64,000 bases of DNA. Origin: Brevibacterium marinum. GTDB lineage: Bacteria > Actinomycetota > Actinomycetes > Actinomycetales > Brevibacteriaceae. Below, piece after piece: positions 52,682 to 61,942 of the stretch. The notes beneath the pieces were generated by a model. The model had not been told where the DNA came from and made no database searches. It saw nothing but the letters and a program-made list of their open reading frames with translations. The translations under genes and the position numbers were made by a program. The stretch is from the NCBI RefSeq assembly GCF_011927955.1, contig NZ_JAATJN010000001.1, positions 1,798,001 through 1,862,000 of the forward strand, read 5' to 3'. The stretch's first letter is position 1. Every line of letters begins with the position of its first letter.

Positions 52682-53532
52682 CCCGGTTCCGCATCGACCT
52701 CGGCTACCGCGGAACGGACTTCCACGGCTGGGCGAAGCAGCCCGGGCTGCGCACCGTGCAGTCGACTCTCGAAGCGGGTCTGACCCGCATCACCGGCGCC
52801 GAGGTGACCACGGTCGTCGCCGGGCGCACCGACGCCGGAGTCCACGCCCGACGGCAGGTCGTCCACATCGATCTGCCCACCACCGGCATCGAGAAGCTCA
52901 TCGGACAGTCCTCCCGATCCGCCGAGGCGGCACTGCTGTCGCGACTGCGTGGAGTTCTCACGGCCGATGACGCCGATGACCTCGTCATCCATTCCGTGTC
53001 CGAGGTCCCCGGGGCCTTCGACGCCCGATTCTCCGCATTGTGGCGCAGCTACCGGTACAGGCTCGCCGACCACAGATCCTTCATCGACCCGCTGCTGACC
53101 CCGGTCACACCGCGACACAAGGGCGAACTCGACGCCGAGGCGATGGCCGTGGCCGCTCGTGAAGTCCGGGGCCTCCACGACTTCCTCCCGTTCTGCAAAC
53201 CACGAGAGGGTGCAACGACCATCCGCACCCTCTACGAACTCGAGGTCGTCCGTGACCAGGAGGCCGTGATCGTAATCGACCTGCGCGCCGACGCGTTCTG
53301 CCACCACATGGTCCGCGCGCTGGTGGGCGGCCTGATCAAGGTCGGTTCGGGATCCTGGCCGGTGACCCGTCCCGCGGAGCTCATCGCCGAGGCGGACGCC
53401 GGCATCGACCCCGATGCTCCGATGTTCGTCACGCCCGCACATGGACTCGTCCTCACCGAGGTGGGCTTTCCCGACCCCGAGTTCTATGCCGCCCGAGCGG
53501 AGCAGACGATGGCGCGCCGCTCTCGCGAATAG
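52678..53532 (+). CDS. truA: tRNA pseudouridine(38-40) synthase
   Basis: A 284-residue TruA. The catalytic motif VAGRTDAGVHARRQVVHIDL near residue 48 includes the nucleophilic Asp, with SYRYRLADH near 123, DFLPFCK near 165 and FCHHMVRALVGGLIKVGSG near 205. It modifies positions 38-40 of the tRNA anticodon arm. Coupled to the LemA-like gene by a four-base overlap. Confidence 0.95.
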   Translation: MTRFRIDLGYRGTDFHGWAKQPGLRTVQSTLEAGLTRITGAEVTTVVAGRTDAGVHARRQVVHIDLPTTGIEKLIGQSSRSAEAALLSRLRGVLTADDADDLVIHSVSEVPGAFDARFSALWRSYRYRLADHRSFIDPLLTPVTPRHKGELDAEAMAVAAREVRGLHDFLPFCKPREGATTIRTLYELEVVRDQEAVIVIDLRADAFCHHMVRALVGGLIKVGSGSWPVTRPAELIAEADAGIDPDAPMFVTPAHGLVLTEVGFPDPEFYAARAEQTMARRSRE

Positions 53533-53739
53533 TCGCTGGGCGAACTCGGGATCGGCCCTGGCCGTCGGGCCGTTTGTCGTCTTTTTGAGAGAATCCCCCT
53601 TTTCATATGTGAGAGTCCTGTGTACATTCACATGTAGGTAGCTCATCGTTCGCTTCGGCACTGCAGGATGAACGTGCTTGATCCTCTTGGGGCGCAGGTG
53701 CTGTGCAGTGGATGAACATGACCAAAGGAAACTCAATAC

Positions 53740-56370
53740 ATGTCGAAACGTGTGACCACGATGCTGGCAGCGGGGGCGGCAGTGTCAATGTTGACTCTGC
53801 CGGGCATCGCGCCCGCCGTTGCAGCGCCGTTGGGCGGTGGCTCCCAAGAGGAAGCGGCATCTGAGACAAGCACCGCGGAGGCATCCCCGGCCGAGGGCTC
53901 CGCACCCTCCCCGGCCAACGGTTCCGCAGCATCCCCGGCTAAGGACTCCGCACGCTCCCCGCAGGCGGCAGCGGGCACGAAGGTCCAGCTGCTCAACATC
54001 ACCGACTTCCACGGTCGCATCTCCGAGGCAGGCACCCAGGTCGCCTCCGTCGTCGAGAAGCAGCGTGCCGACTACGCGGCGCAGGGCGACACCGCCGGAA
54101 CCGGACTCCTGTCCGCCGGTGACAACATCGGCGCCTCGACCTATGCCTCTTCCTCACAGGACGACACCCCCACCCTCGACGTGCTCAACGCACTGAGTCT
54201 GCGGACCTCCGCCGTCGGCAATCACGAATTCGACAAGGGCACCGACGACCTCACCGGTCGAGTCTCTTCCGAGGCCGACTTCCCCTATCTCGGCGCCAAT
54301 GTCTACGATGCGGGAGGCACCGACGTCGTCGACGGGCTCGACGAATACACCCTGATCGATGTCGGCGGTGTCTCGGTCGCCGTCATCGGCGTCGTCACCA
54401 AGGACACGACGTCGTTGGTCTCTCCTGACGGAATCGCCGGTCTCGAAATCGGTGACCCGACGGAGGCCGTCAACCGGGTCGCCGAGGAGATCGAGGACCT
54501 GCCCGCCGGCGAACAGCCGGACATGACGGTCGTCGAGGCCCACCTCGGCGCCAATTCCACCGACAGTCTCGGTGAGGCCGAAGATTCCAACGCTGAGTTC
54601 AAGAAGCTGGTCACCGAGGCCGACGCCTCCATCGACGTCCTCTTCACCGGCCATACCCACCTCCCGTACTCCTTCGACGCACCCGTGCCGGGCGAGCCCG
54701 ACCGGACGCGACCCGTCCTCGAAGCCGGCAGCTACGGATCGGTCGTCGGACAGGTTCAGCTCGAGGCCGACGGCGAGGGGAACTGGACGACCGAGGACCA
54801 GGCCCTGCTGTCGACGAAGGACAAGAGCTTCGACTCACCCGTCGTCGACGAGGTCGCAGCGATCATCGACGACGCGGAGGAGGCGGCGAAGGGGCCGGGC
54901 TCGGTCGTGACCGGCGAGATCACCGAGGACATCACGCGAGCGTTCGTGCTCGACGAAAACGGTGAGCCCACGACGGATCCGAACGGCGATCTCATCGATG
55001 ACCGCGGTGCCGAGAGCACCCTGGGCAACCTCGTCGCCGACGCCCTCAAGGACGGTGTCGAGGGCACTCAGCTCGAATCCGCCGACTTCGGGATCACCAA
55101 TCCCGGCGGCGTGCGCACCGACCTCGACTGCGACCACATCTACAACACGGAGGAGGAGTGCGAGGTCACGGCCGCCGAGCTCAGCGGCGTGCTGCCGTTC
55201 GCCAACGACCACGGGGTCGTGACGATGCAGGGCTCCGACGTCATCGACCTGTTCGAAGAGCAGTGGCAGCCCGATGGTGCATCACGCCCGTTCCTGCACC
55301 TGGGCATCTCCGATGAGCTCGAGGTGGTCTATGACTCCGACGGCGAGGCCGGGCAGCGCGTCAGATCCATCGAGGTCGATGGAGAGAAGCTCGACCCGGA
55401 CCGGGAGTACCGGGTCGCGACCTTGAGCTTCCTCGCCGCCGGGGGAGACAACTTCTCTTCCTTCACCAAGGGCGAATTCGAACTCTCGGGCGTCACCGAC
55501 TTCGAGACCTGGGTCGACTACTTCGAGGAGAACACGCCGGTTGCCCCGGACAAGGACGAACGTCAGGCCGATATGAGAGAGGACGTCATCGACAACGGTG
55601 ACCTCACGGTCGACCTCAGCGCCCCGACCGACGGCATCGAACCCGGTGAGAGTGGGGACTTCGTCCTCAGCACCAGCGCCGAGGCGGAGGTCGCCGGACC
55701 CGTGGGTGTGACCGTCGATCTGCCCGAGGGCTACACCGCGACTGCAGCGGAGGCGGCGTCGACCGGGACCGAGGCGGCTTCGACCGGGGCCGAGGCGGCG
55801 AAGAGGTCCGGAACAGCCAAGGCGCCCGAGGTCACGGTGGACGCCGCCGAAACCGTGACCCTCGAATCGATCCCGGCCGGGGAAAGCGACATGGCCATCA
55901 CCGTCACCGCGCCCGAGGACGCCGCCGGAGACGTCACCGCCGAGGTCGGTCTCATGGCCGGCGACGCAGACTGGTGGGACGACAATCCGCTGCCGGTCTC
56001 ACACGTATTCGACGCCACCGCCCAGGTGATCGACGAGGCGAACGCCTCGACAGGCGACGACGGCAGTGCCGAGGCAGCCGGCTCCGACGCTGCAGGATCA
56101 GACGCAGCCGACTCCGATGCGAGCGGTGACGCCTCCGGATCGGACTCCTCGGGAGCGGATGCGAATGCCGACGGAGCGGACACGGATGCCTCCGGGACCG
56201 CCTCGGCGAATGCGGACAGCAGGGGAGCGGACGCGGAGGGCGCGAAGGACGGCGCGGATCTGCCGCGCACCGGCTTCGAGGCCCTGAACCTGGTCGCGGC
56301 CGCATTGGCACTCATCGTCGCCGGCAGCATGGGCGTGACCATGGTGCGCCGCCGACGAGCCACCGTGTGA
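53740..56370 (+). CDS. LPXTG-anchored secreted 5'-nucleotidase / metallophosphatase
   Basis: An 876-residue UshA-like protein. The signal peptide (cleavage near APAVAA-APL), metallophosphatase domain ~80-365 (LLNITDFHGRISE, LLSAGDNIGAS, SAVGNHEFDKG, VLFTGHTHLPY) and 5'-nucleotidase C-terminal domain ~385-600 (TNPGGVRTDL, FLAAGGDNFSSF) are intact. A Glu/Ala and Asp/Ser/Ala-rich stalk with tandem repeats leads to LPRTG, a hydrophobic helix and RRRR, the sortase sorting signal. It would dephosphorylate extracellular nucleotides at the wall. An inverted repeat near 53609-53636 lies upstream. Confidence 0.93.
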   Translation: MSKRVTTMLAAGAAVSMLTLPGIAPAVAAPLGGGSQEEAASETSTAEASPAEGSAPSPANGSAASPAKDSARSPQAAAGTKVQLLNITDFHGRISEAGTQVASVVEKQRADYAAQGDTAGTGLLSAGDNIGASTYASSSQDDTPTLDVLNALSLRTSAVGNHEFDKGTDDLTGRVSSEADFPYLGANVYDAGGTDVVDGLDEYTLIDVGGVSVAVIGVVTKDTTSLVSPDGIAGLEIGDPTEAVNRVAEEIEDLPAGEQPDMTVVEAHLGANSTDSLGEAEDSNAEFKKLVTEADASIDVLFTGHTHLPYSFDAPVPGEPDRTRPVLEAGSYGSVVGQVQLEADGEGNWTTEDQALLSTKDKSFDSPVVDEVAAIIDDAEEAAKGPGSVVTGEITEDITRAFVLDENGEPTTDPNGDLIDDRGAESTLGNLVADALKDGVEGTQLESADFGITNPGGVRTDLDCDHIYNTEEECEVTAAELSGVLPFANDHGVVTMQGSDVIDLFEEQWQPDGASRPFLHLGISDELEVVYDSDGEAGQRVRSIEVDGEKLDPDREYRVATLSFLAAGGDNFSSFTKGEFELSGVTDFETWVDYFEENTPVAPDKDERQADMREDVIDNGDLTVDLSAPTDGIEPGESGDFVLSTSAEAEVAGPVGVTVDLPEGYTATAAEAASTGTEAASTGAEAAKRSGTAKAPEVTVDAAETVTLESIPAGESDMAITVTAPEDAAGDVTAEVGLMAGDADWWDDNPLPVSHVFDATAQVIDEANASTGDDGSAEAAGSDAAGSDAADSDASGDASGSDSSGADANADGADTDASGTASANADSRGADAEGAKDGADLPRTGFEALNLVAAALALIVAGSMGVTMVRRRRATV
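55756..55797. repeat. 21-bp tandem repeat in the 5'-nucleotidase gene
   Basis: Two 21-bp units (55756-55776, 55777-55797; GC(G/T)TCGACCGGG(A/G)CCGAGGCG) encode A-S-T-G-(T/A)-E-A repeats in an Ala/Glu stretch before the stalk. A further Asp/Ser/Ala-rich degenerate array runs about 56040-56250. Confidence 0.65.
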
Positions 56371-56379
56371 GGTGGGGAC

Positions 56380-58557
56380 TCAGGCGGAGTCGCTGAGGGC
56401 CGTCCGGTCGTCGTCTGCCCACTGCTTCGGTTCGAAGGTCTCGAGGTGGACGAGCACGGGAACGAGGAAGAGAATGCCCACGGCGGGGACGACGATGCCC
56501 GAGTCGTTGATGATCGTGCCGACGCCCAAGAGGATCGCCAGGCTGATCATGCCCGCCCGCAGCAGCGGGATCCGCTCATAGGTGTCGGTCAGTCCCTGCA
56601 GCGAGAACCGCTGTGGGCTCAGCGCCAGCCAGAACACGCCGATGATGATGAGCGGCAGGATCAGCGTCATCCACGACTGGGTGAGGATGTCGATGTTCAT
56701 GCCGATTTTGCGCGTGAGCACACCCAGGGCCTCGCCGTTGATGATGGACTCGAAGAACCGTCCGAAGTGGGTGCGCTGATCGGCGGGACGCAGCCAGTCG
56801 ATGAACAGGACGGCCAGCATCACGAAACCGGCGATGCCCACCGTCAGCCCGAGGCGCTTGAGCGAGAATCGGATTCCCGCGGCCGCGAGGACGAGGTAGG
56901 CGACGCCGATGATCAGCGTGGGCACGGATCCGAACTTCGTGCCCAGGCCCGGGGCCGCGAGGATGACGCTCGAGACGAGGATCGGCACCGTGACGATGAG
57001 GATGCGCACGATCGGCCGAGTCGTCATCGCCGCGAAACCGGCCACTGCCAAAAGCAGAGCACAGCAGTACAGCGCGAGCGCGGAATTGCCGATCCCGTAG
57101 AACCTCGAGGCGATGAGCAGCGGCTCGCCCAGCAACGTCGACATCTGCAGCTGCGAACCGGTGACCACGTCGTAGGCGAGGACGAGGACCGAGACGACGG
57201 CGACGAACAGCGTCGGCCCCAACTTGTACCTGCGCCAGGGGCCCAGGAGGGCAATGGATCCCAATATCAGTGACCAGCCGGCCAACGCCCCCAGCATCGC
57301 GATATCCGGGTTCGTGGCTCGCTCCCACGGCACGGTGTTGACCAGAAATGTCGACACCGGCAGGGCGGTGAAGACGATGCCCAGGCGATAGGCTCCCGAA
57401 TGGACGAGGGCGCGATGGTTCGTGCGCAGGAACCAGGCCAGGGCCAGAAGACCGACCATGAGCGTGGCGACGACCGGGAAGAACCAGGTCGACAGCTCGC
57501 TCTGAGTCTTCACGGCCACCTGACGGTCCAGGACGGCCTGGAAACGCGACTCCCAGCTGCTGCCGGTGTTCTCGACCGTCATCGGCGCTCCGGCCGCATT
57601 CTGCATGGATTCGCCGCCGCTGAGTTCGACGAGCGTGGGCGCGATGTCGGGGACCTGGACCAGGCCCGGCTGCCGTGTCGAAGAGGAGGTCAGCAGCCCC
57701 GCGTCGCTGCCGGGTTCAAGGACCATCGTCGCCTGCATCGAGGAGCTGTCGGTGGCTCCGTCGGCGATCGAGGAGAAGATCACGGGCGAGTATCCGGAGG
57801 AGAAGCCCTGGGAGACGTCGCCGTTGCCCCATCCGGTGGCTTCGAGGATCGCGCCGACACGTCGGTCGAGGTCCCTGAGGGAATATCCGTCGGAAGCGGT
57901 GTCGCCCAGGTCGATCAGGGTCAGTTCACCGGCGTCCGAGGCCCGGGCCGCCCTGTCTGCGAGGTCGTCGTCGATCCCGGACCAGCCCTCGACGCGTCCC
58001 TCGGGGTCGCCCGCCGCAATGGCCGCCCCCGGCCCGAAGGCGTTGATCTGAGGTACCGCCTCGGCGAGGCCGCCCAGCATGGCGTCGTAGTTGTCGGCAC
58101 GGGCAACCTGCGAGTAGACGTCCCAGTCGGCGACCCAGCCGTCGAGGGGCGGCAGCGGTTCACGGCACTGCTGTCGCGGTTCGTCGGCGGCACGCCGTCC
58201 CGATCCCACCGCCAGCCAGCCGTCGACGGGACAGCTGGTGGCCCGCACGCTGCGCGGAGTCATGGCCCCGATCTGCGAGGCCTGCATCATCTTCCACAGA
58301 TTCGGGGTGGTGCGGGGATCGAGGTCTTCGAAGCTGAACCCGGAGACCCCGATGAAGATCGGTGCCGCATCCGCCGAGGTGGCCGAATCTTCCGTGGCCG
58401 CCGGTGCCTCGACGTCGGGCGAGCCTCCAGCGGCAGACGAAGCCTGCGGGCCAGTCGTGTGCGCACTCGTCCCGGAGGCCGGAGCGAGACCGAGCACGAG
58501 GAGTGCGATGACGAAGGTGCCCAGCAGCAGACGGATCGGCACTGCAGTCGCCCTCAT
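56380..58557 (-). CDS. Polytopic membrane protein with alkaline-phosphatase-like outer domain, paralogue 2
   Basis: A 725-residue protein: signal-like N-terminus, an extracytoplasmic domain ~60-350 reminiscent of the alkaline-phosphatase/sulfatase superfamily (DLDPRTTPNLWKMM, SCPVDGWLAVGSG, VQVPDIAPTLVELSG), then ten or so membrane helices. Family-type motifs in the membrane part are DVVTGSQLQMSTLLG, RFYGIGNSALALY, GTKFGSVPTL and HFGRFFESIINGEALGVL with RKIGMN. No HxxD or DHG metal site is evident in the outer domain. It overlaps the preceding paralogue by four bases. I cannot assign a function. Confidence 0.82.
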   Translation of the reverse strand: MRATAVPIRLLLGTFVIALLVLGLAPASGTSAHTTGPQASSAAGGSPDVEAPAATEDSATSADAAPIFIGVSGFSFEDLDPRTTPNLWKMMQASQIGAMTPRSVRATSCPVDGWLAVGSGRRAADEPRQQCREPLPPLDGWVADWDVYSQVARADNYDAMLGGLAEAVPQINAFGPGAAIAAGDPEGRVEGWSGIDDDLADRAARASDAGELTLIDLGDTASDGYSLRDLDRRVGAILEATGWGNGDVSQGFSSGYSPVIFSSIADGATDSSSMQATMVLEPGSDAGLLTSSSTRQPGLVQVPDIAPTLVELSGGESMQNAAGAPMTVENTGSSWESRFQAVLDRQVAVKTQSELSTWFFPVVATLMVGLLALAWFLRTNHRALVHSGAYRLGIVFTALPVSTFLVNTVPWERATNPDIAMLGALAGWSLILGSIALLGPWRRYKLGPTLFVAVVSVLVLAYDVVTGSQLQMSTLLGEPLLIASRFYGIGNSALALYCCALLLAVAGFAAMTTRPIVRILIVTVPILVSSVILAAPGLGTKFGSVPTLIIGVAYLVLAAAGIRFSLKRLGLTVGIAGFVMLAVLFIDWLRPADQRTHFGRFFESIINGEALGVLTRKIGMNIDILTQSWMTLILPLIIIGVFWLALSPQRFSLQGLTDTYERIPLLRAGMISLAILLGVGTIINDSGIVVPAVGILFLVPVLVHLETFEPKQWADDDRTALSDSA

Positions 58558-61199
58558 GGTCGATCCGTCCCGTCCTCGGGCGGTACCACCGGGGCGTCCT
58601 CGGCTGATGTGTCCTCGGCCGACGTTACCGGCGTGTAGCTGACCATGAGGATGGTCCGCCCGCTGCGTGGACGCGACCGGTCTGCGGCCTGACTCTTGTG
58701 AGAGCGACCGCCCCTCTCGTGCGGGCGATCAGCGCCCTCGTCGGGCCGATTGTCCCGGTCGTGCACGGGGCCGACCTTGTCGTGGTCGTGCTCGGCGCTG
58801 AGCGCGAGCAGGTAGGGAAGCAGCACCATGGCTCCGGTCGAGGGCACGGCGATGCCCGAATCCGTCAGCACCAGTCCGACGCCCAGACCCGTGGCTGCGG
58901 CGAGGAATCCGAAGTGGATGTCCCGGTCGTCGAACACCTGGGGCAGGCGTCCGCGCCATCTGGTGGTCAGCCTGCCCAAGCGGGTGCCGGTGGAGACAGT
59001 GGGGAAGTGGAGCAGATAGCGGAGGAAGAACAGGATCGCAATGACTGCGAGAGGGGTGACGATCGCCAGAGCCGGATTGATCTGAATGATGTGGAGATTG
59101 GCACCGAGCTTCCGACCGATCACCTGCAGGGCCTCGCCGCTGACGATCTGGTCGAAGAAGTTCCCGAAGTGCGAGCGGGCACCCGGCTCCCGCAGCCAGT
59201 CGAGGAACGCGATGCCCAGCAGCACAGCCAAGGAGACGAGGCCGATGAGCACGAGGCGGACGAAGGAGAGACGGATGCGGCTGACGAGCGCCAGCAGAAC
59301 GAGGAGCCCCGCCAAGGTCGCGATCGTGCCGCCGAACTTCGCACCCCAGGACGGGTTGCCCGAGACGAAGACCGCGAACAGACCGAGGGCGAGGGGCAGG
59401 ACGAAGACCAGTCTGTGATGCCCCCTCCTCCGCAGCCAGGAGATCGCCAGCCCGAGGAAGATGAACAGGCTGACGATGAAGATCGCCGCACCCTGGTTGC
59501 CGAGACCGTAGTACCGGCCGCCGACGATCGGGTTGTAGCCCAGAAGCGAGTTCCCCTGCAGGTGGGAACCGGTGATCAGATCGAATGCGAGGATGAGGAA
59601 GCTCAGCAGCGCCAGCGCGGCCACGCGTCCGCGCCAGGTGCGGCCCCAGGGCGGGATGAGGGAGAGACAGAAGAGGATCACGGCGGAGCCCGCCACGGAC
59701 ACTGCCAGGCCGAGGCCGGGATGCGGCAGCCGGGCCCACGGGAACAGGCCCGCCATGAACGCGCCCATCGGCACGGTCGCCACAGCCAGCGAGACCCAGG
59801 CGAGGACTCGGTGCACGGCGGGCGCGGTCGTCGCCCCGCCTCGGCGGCCGAGGAGGGTGCGACTGAGCAGCACTCCGCACAGGAGGAAGAGGACGTAGAA
59901 GGTGATGTCGAGGATGAGGGAGAACGTCGACAGGTGCTGGTAGATCGACGTCGCCTTCTGCGAGGCGGACACGAGGTCGTCGAGGCGCTGCTGCGGTTCG
60001 TCCTCCGTGGGCGTGAGGTCGAAGGAGATGCCGCTGGGGGAGTCGATGCCGGATCGGTCGAGGATGCCCGGAGCCAGGTCCGTGAGCTGGACCAACCCCG
60101 GGGTGCGGGTGCTCGCCGTGGAGATGTCCGCCGGTCCGTAGCCGGGACCGGAGGCGATGAACGCCCGCAGCTGCGGCAGACCCGAACTGTCGCCGAGGCC
60201 GGCGACGATGATCGTAGGGTCGGCGTCTCCCTCAGTTGCGGAGCTGCGCACCTGCTCCAATCTGTCGCCGAGGCGTTGGTCCGCCTCGGCGACCCGGGCC
60301 TCACGGTCGAAGACGGTCGGGACGGTGTAGGAGTAATCGGGGATCGGGTCGTAGAGCCAGGTCGATGAGCCGATCGAACCCAGGTCCACGATGTCGAGTC
60401 GGCAGTCGGTCGCGGCCGCATCGTCGGTGTAGTTGCGCACGAGGCCGTTCTCGTCGGCGACGGCATAGGCCGCGCCGGGCCCCTCTGCGGCGACACAGGA
60501 CTGCCCCTGGTCGCGGACGAGGCGGGCGAGCATTCCGTAGTCCACCGAGTAGCCGGAGTCGACGTTGGGCTCCTTGATGCTCTCGAAATCGTCGATCGTC
60601 GCGGTGGTCGCTCCGTCGGCCGAACTCACGGCGAGATCTTCATCACTCGTGGCTGCCGTGTCGCCCGTGGTCCAGTCCGCGTCGTCGGCCTTCGCCTGGG
60701 CCTTGTCGACGGCTTCGGGCGTCGTCGACGGCGCGCTCAGCGACGGGCAGGTGGCGGTGTTGCCCTCTTCGTCCGGGTCGGTCGGCGGGCCCGCCTCGGC
60801 GCGGGCACCGGAGCCCAGGGACAGCCATCCCGAACCCGGGCAGGTGGCCGAGCCGATGGTGCGCACATTGAGGTTGGCCGCGGCACCGTCGGCGAAGAGC
60901 GCATAGAGGTTGGGAGTGCGCGCGGGATCGATGTCGTCGAAGGTCAGGCCGGGTATGCCGAAGACGATCGTCTTCCCCGCGGGTGCTGCCTCGTCTCCGG
61001 CCGACGCCGGTGCGGCCTCGTCTGCCGGCGGTGCCGGTGCTGCTTTGTCTGCCTGCGGTGCCGGTGTTCCCGCTGCCGGGGCGGCGGATGCTGATGCGGC
61101 GGCCGGGCCGAGCACCAGGACCAGGAGCCCGAGAGTCAATCCCAGCACCAGGAGTCTGATTGCGGGGAGACGCTCGGGTGGGAAAGATGAAGGTGGCAC
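58554..61199 (-). CDS. Polytopic membrane protein with alkaline-phosphatase-like outer domain, paralogue 1
   Basis: An 881-residue relative of the next gene with the same plan: N-terminal membrane helix, Ala/Pro/Glu repeat tract (~45-72), outer domain (GLTFDDIDPARTPNLYALFA, CPGSGWLSLGSG, LVQLTDLAPGILDRSG), then about ten helices carrying DLITGSHLQGNSLLG, RYYGLGNQGAAIF, GAKFGG and HFGNFFDQIVSGEALQVI with RKLGAN. The GTG start at 61199 sits six bases after TACTAT, pointing to a leaderless transcript; the open frame upstream looks non-coding. The C-terminus is a long charged His/Arg/Asp tail. Function unknown. Confidence 0.82.
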   Translation of the reverse strand: MPPSSFPPERLPAIRLLVLGLTLGLLVLVLGPAAASASAAPAAGTPAPQADKAAPAPPADEAAPASAGDEAAPAGKTIVFGIPGLTFDDIDPARTPNLYALFADGAAANLNVRTIGSATCPGSGWLSLGSGARAEAGPPTDPDEEGNTATCPSLSAPSTTPEAVDKAQAKADDADWTTGDTAATSDEDLAVSSADGATTATIDDFESIKEPNVDSGYSVDYGMLARLVRDQGQSCVAAEGPGAAYAVADENGLVRNYTDDAAATDCRLDIVDLGSIGSSTWLYDPIPDYSYTVPTVFDREARVAEADQRLGDRLEQVRSSATEGDADPTIIVAGLGDSSGLPQLRAFIASGPGYGPADISTASTRTPGLVQLTDLAPGILDRSGIDSPSGISFDLTPTEDEPQQRLDDLVSASQKATSIYQHLSTFSLILDITFYVLFLLCGVLLSRTLLGRRGGATTAPAVHRVLAWVSLAVATVPMGAFMAGLFPWARLPHPGLGLAVSVAGSAVILFCLSLIPPWGRTWRGRVAALALLSFLILAFDLITGSHLQGNSLLGYNPIVGGRYYGLGNQGAAIFIVSLFIFLGLAISWLRRRGHHRLVFVLPLALGLFAVFVSGNPSWGAKFGGTIATLAGLLVLLALVSRIRLSFVRLVLIGLVSLAVLLGIAFLDWLREPGARSHFGNFFDQIVSGEALQVIGRKLGANLHIIQINPALAIVTPLAVIAILFFLRYLLHFPTVSTGTRLGRLTTRWRGRLPQVFDDRDIHFGFLAAATGLGVGLVLTDSGIAVPSTGAMVLLPYLLALSAEHDHDKVGPVHDRDNRPDEGADRPHERGGRSHKSQAADRSRPRSGRTILMVSYTPVTSAEDTSAEDAPVVPPEDGTDRP

Positions 61200-61205
61200 A
61201 GGACA

Positions 61206-61211
61206 ATAGTA
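61206..61211 (-). promoter_or_regulatory. -10 hexamer of the tandem membrane-protein operon
   Basis: Read on the minus strand, TACTAT lies six bases before the GTG at 61199, too close for a ribosome-binding site, so the mRNA is probably leaderless. Confidence 0.55.
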
Positions 61212-61291
61212 TCGGCTCGGCTTTCCACCCGTGCTGTCACCGGCCTGAGCGTTTGCTCCGCGGGTGAGAGTGCATGTATATTTGATTGTCG

Positions 61292-61321
61292 TTGTGTGTG
61301 CCCGTCGTGCTCCCTTACATA
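61292..61321 (+). promoter_or_regulatory. Possible rplM-rpsI promoter
   Basis: TTGTGT (61292-61297) and TACATA (61316-61321), 18 bp apart, would start transcription near 61328 and leave a leader of about 137 bases before rplM. Confidence 0.45.
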
Positions 61322-61380
61322 GCCTCATGCGTTGCAGGCCCGTAGGTGAGGGGACGATTTCGGCGGGCGGACCCGATTCA

Positions 61381-61425
61381 AGACAACTAGTGTCTCGACT
61401 CATCAGACTCACGACCCGATGAGTC
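61381..61425 (+). promoter_or_regulatory. Two hairpins in the rplM leader
   Basis: AGACA-N5-TGTCT (61381-61395) is directly followed by GACTCATC-N13-GATGAGTC (61397-61425), a perfect 8-bp stem. They end 39 bases before the rplM start. Such leaders may bind a ribosomal protein for autogenous control; no such role is proven here. Confidence 0.5.
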
Positions 61426-61464
61426 CACAGCACTACACCAAGAGATACGAAAAGAAGGCTACTT

Positions 61465-61908
61465 TTGCGTACGTACACACCCAAGCCCGGCGATATTGAG
61501 CGCCAGTGGCACGTCGTCGACGCCACTGACCTGGTGCTCGGTCGTCTTGCCTCCCAGGTTGCACGCCTGCTGCGCGGCAAGCACAAGGCCACATATGCTC
61601 CTCATATCGATACCGGTGACTTCGTCATCATCATCAATGCCGACAAGGTCGCATTGACCGGTGCGAAGCTCGAGAAGAAGCGCGCCTACCACCACTCGGG
61701 CTACCCGGGCGGCCTCAAGAGCGTCAACTACGCCGAGCTCCTCGCCACCAACCCCGAGCGCGCAGTCGAAAAGGCTGTCGGCGGTATGGTTCCGAAGACT
61801 CGCCTCGGACGTGCCCAGATGCAGAAGCTGAAGGTGTACACGGGGGGAGAGCACCCCCACGCCGCTCAGAATCCGCAGCCGTACGAACTCAGCCAGGTCG
61901 CGCAGTAA
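61465..61908 (+). CDS. rplM: 50S ribosomal protein L13
   Basis: A 147-residue L13. [47 protein letters not shown] and [20 protein letters not shown] are all family-typical. The start is TTG with AAGAAGG upstream. It heads the rplM-rpsI operon. Confidence 0.97.
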   Translation: MRTYTPKPGDIERQWHVVDATDLVLGRLASQVARLLRGKHKATYAPHIDTGDFVIIINADKVALTGAKLEKKRAYHHSGYPGGLKSVNYAELLATNPERAVEKAVGGMVPKTRLGRAQMQKLKVYTGGEHPHAAQNPQPYELSQVAQ

Positions 61909-61942
61909 GCGCGCCCTAGCTCTAGACATACCGAGGAGAACC

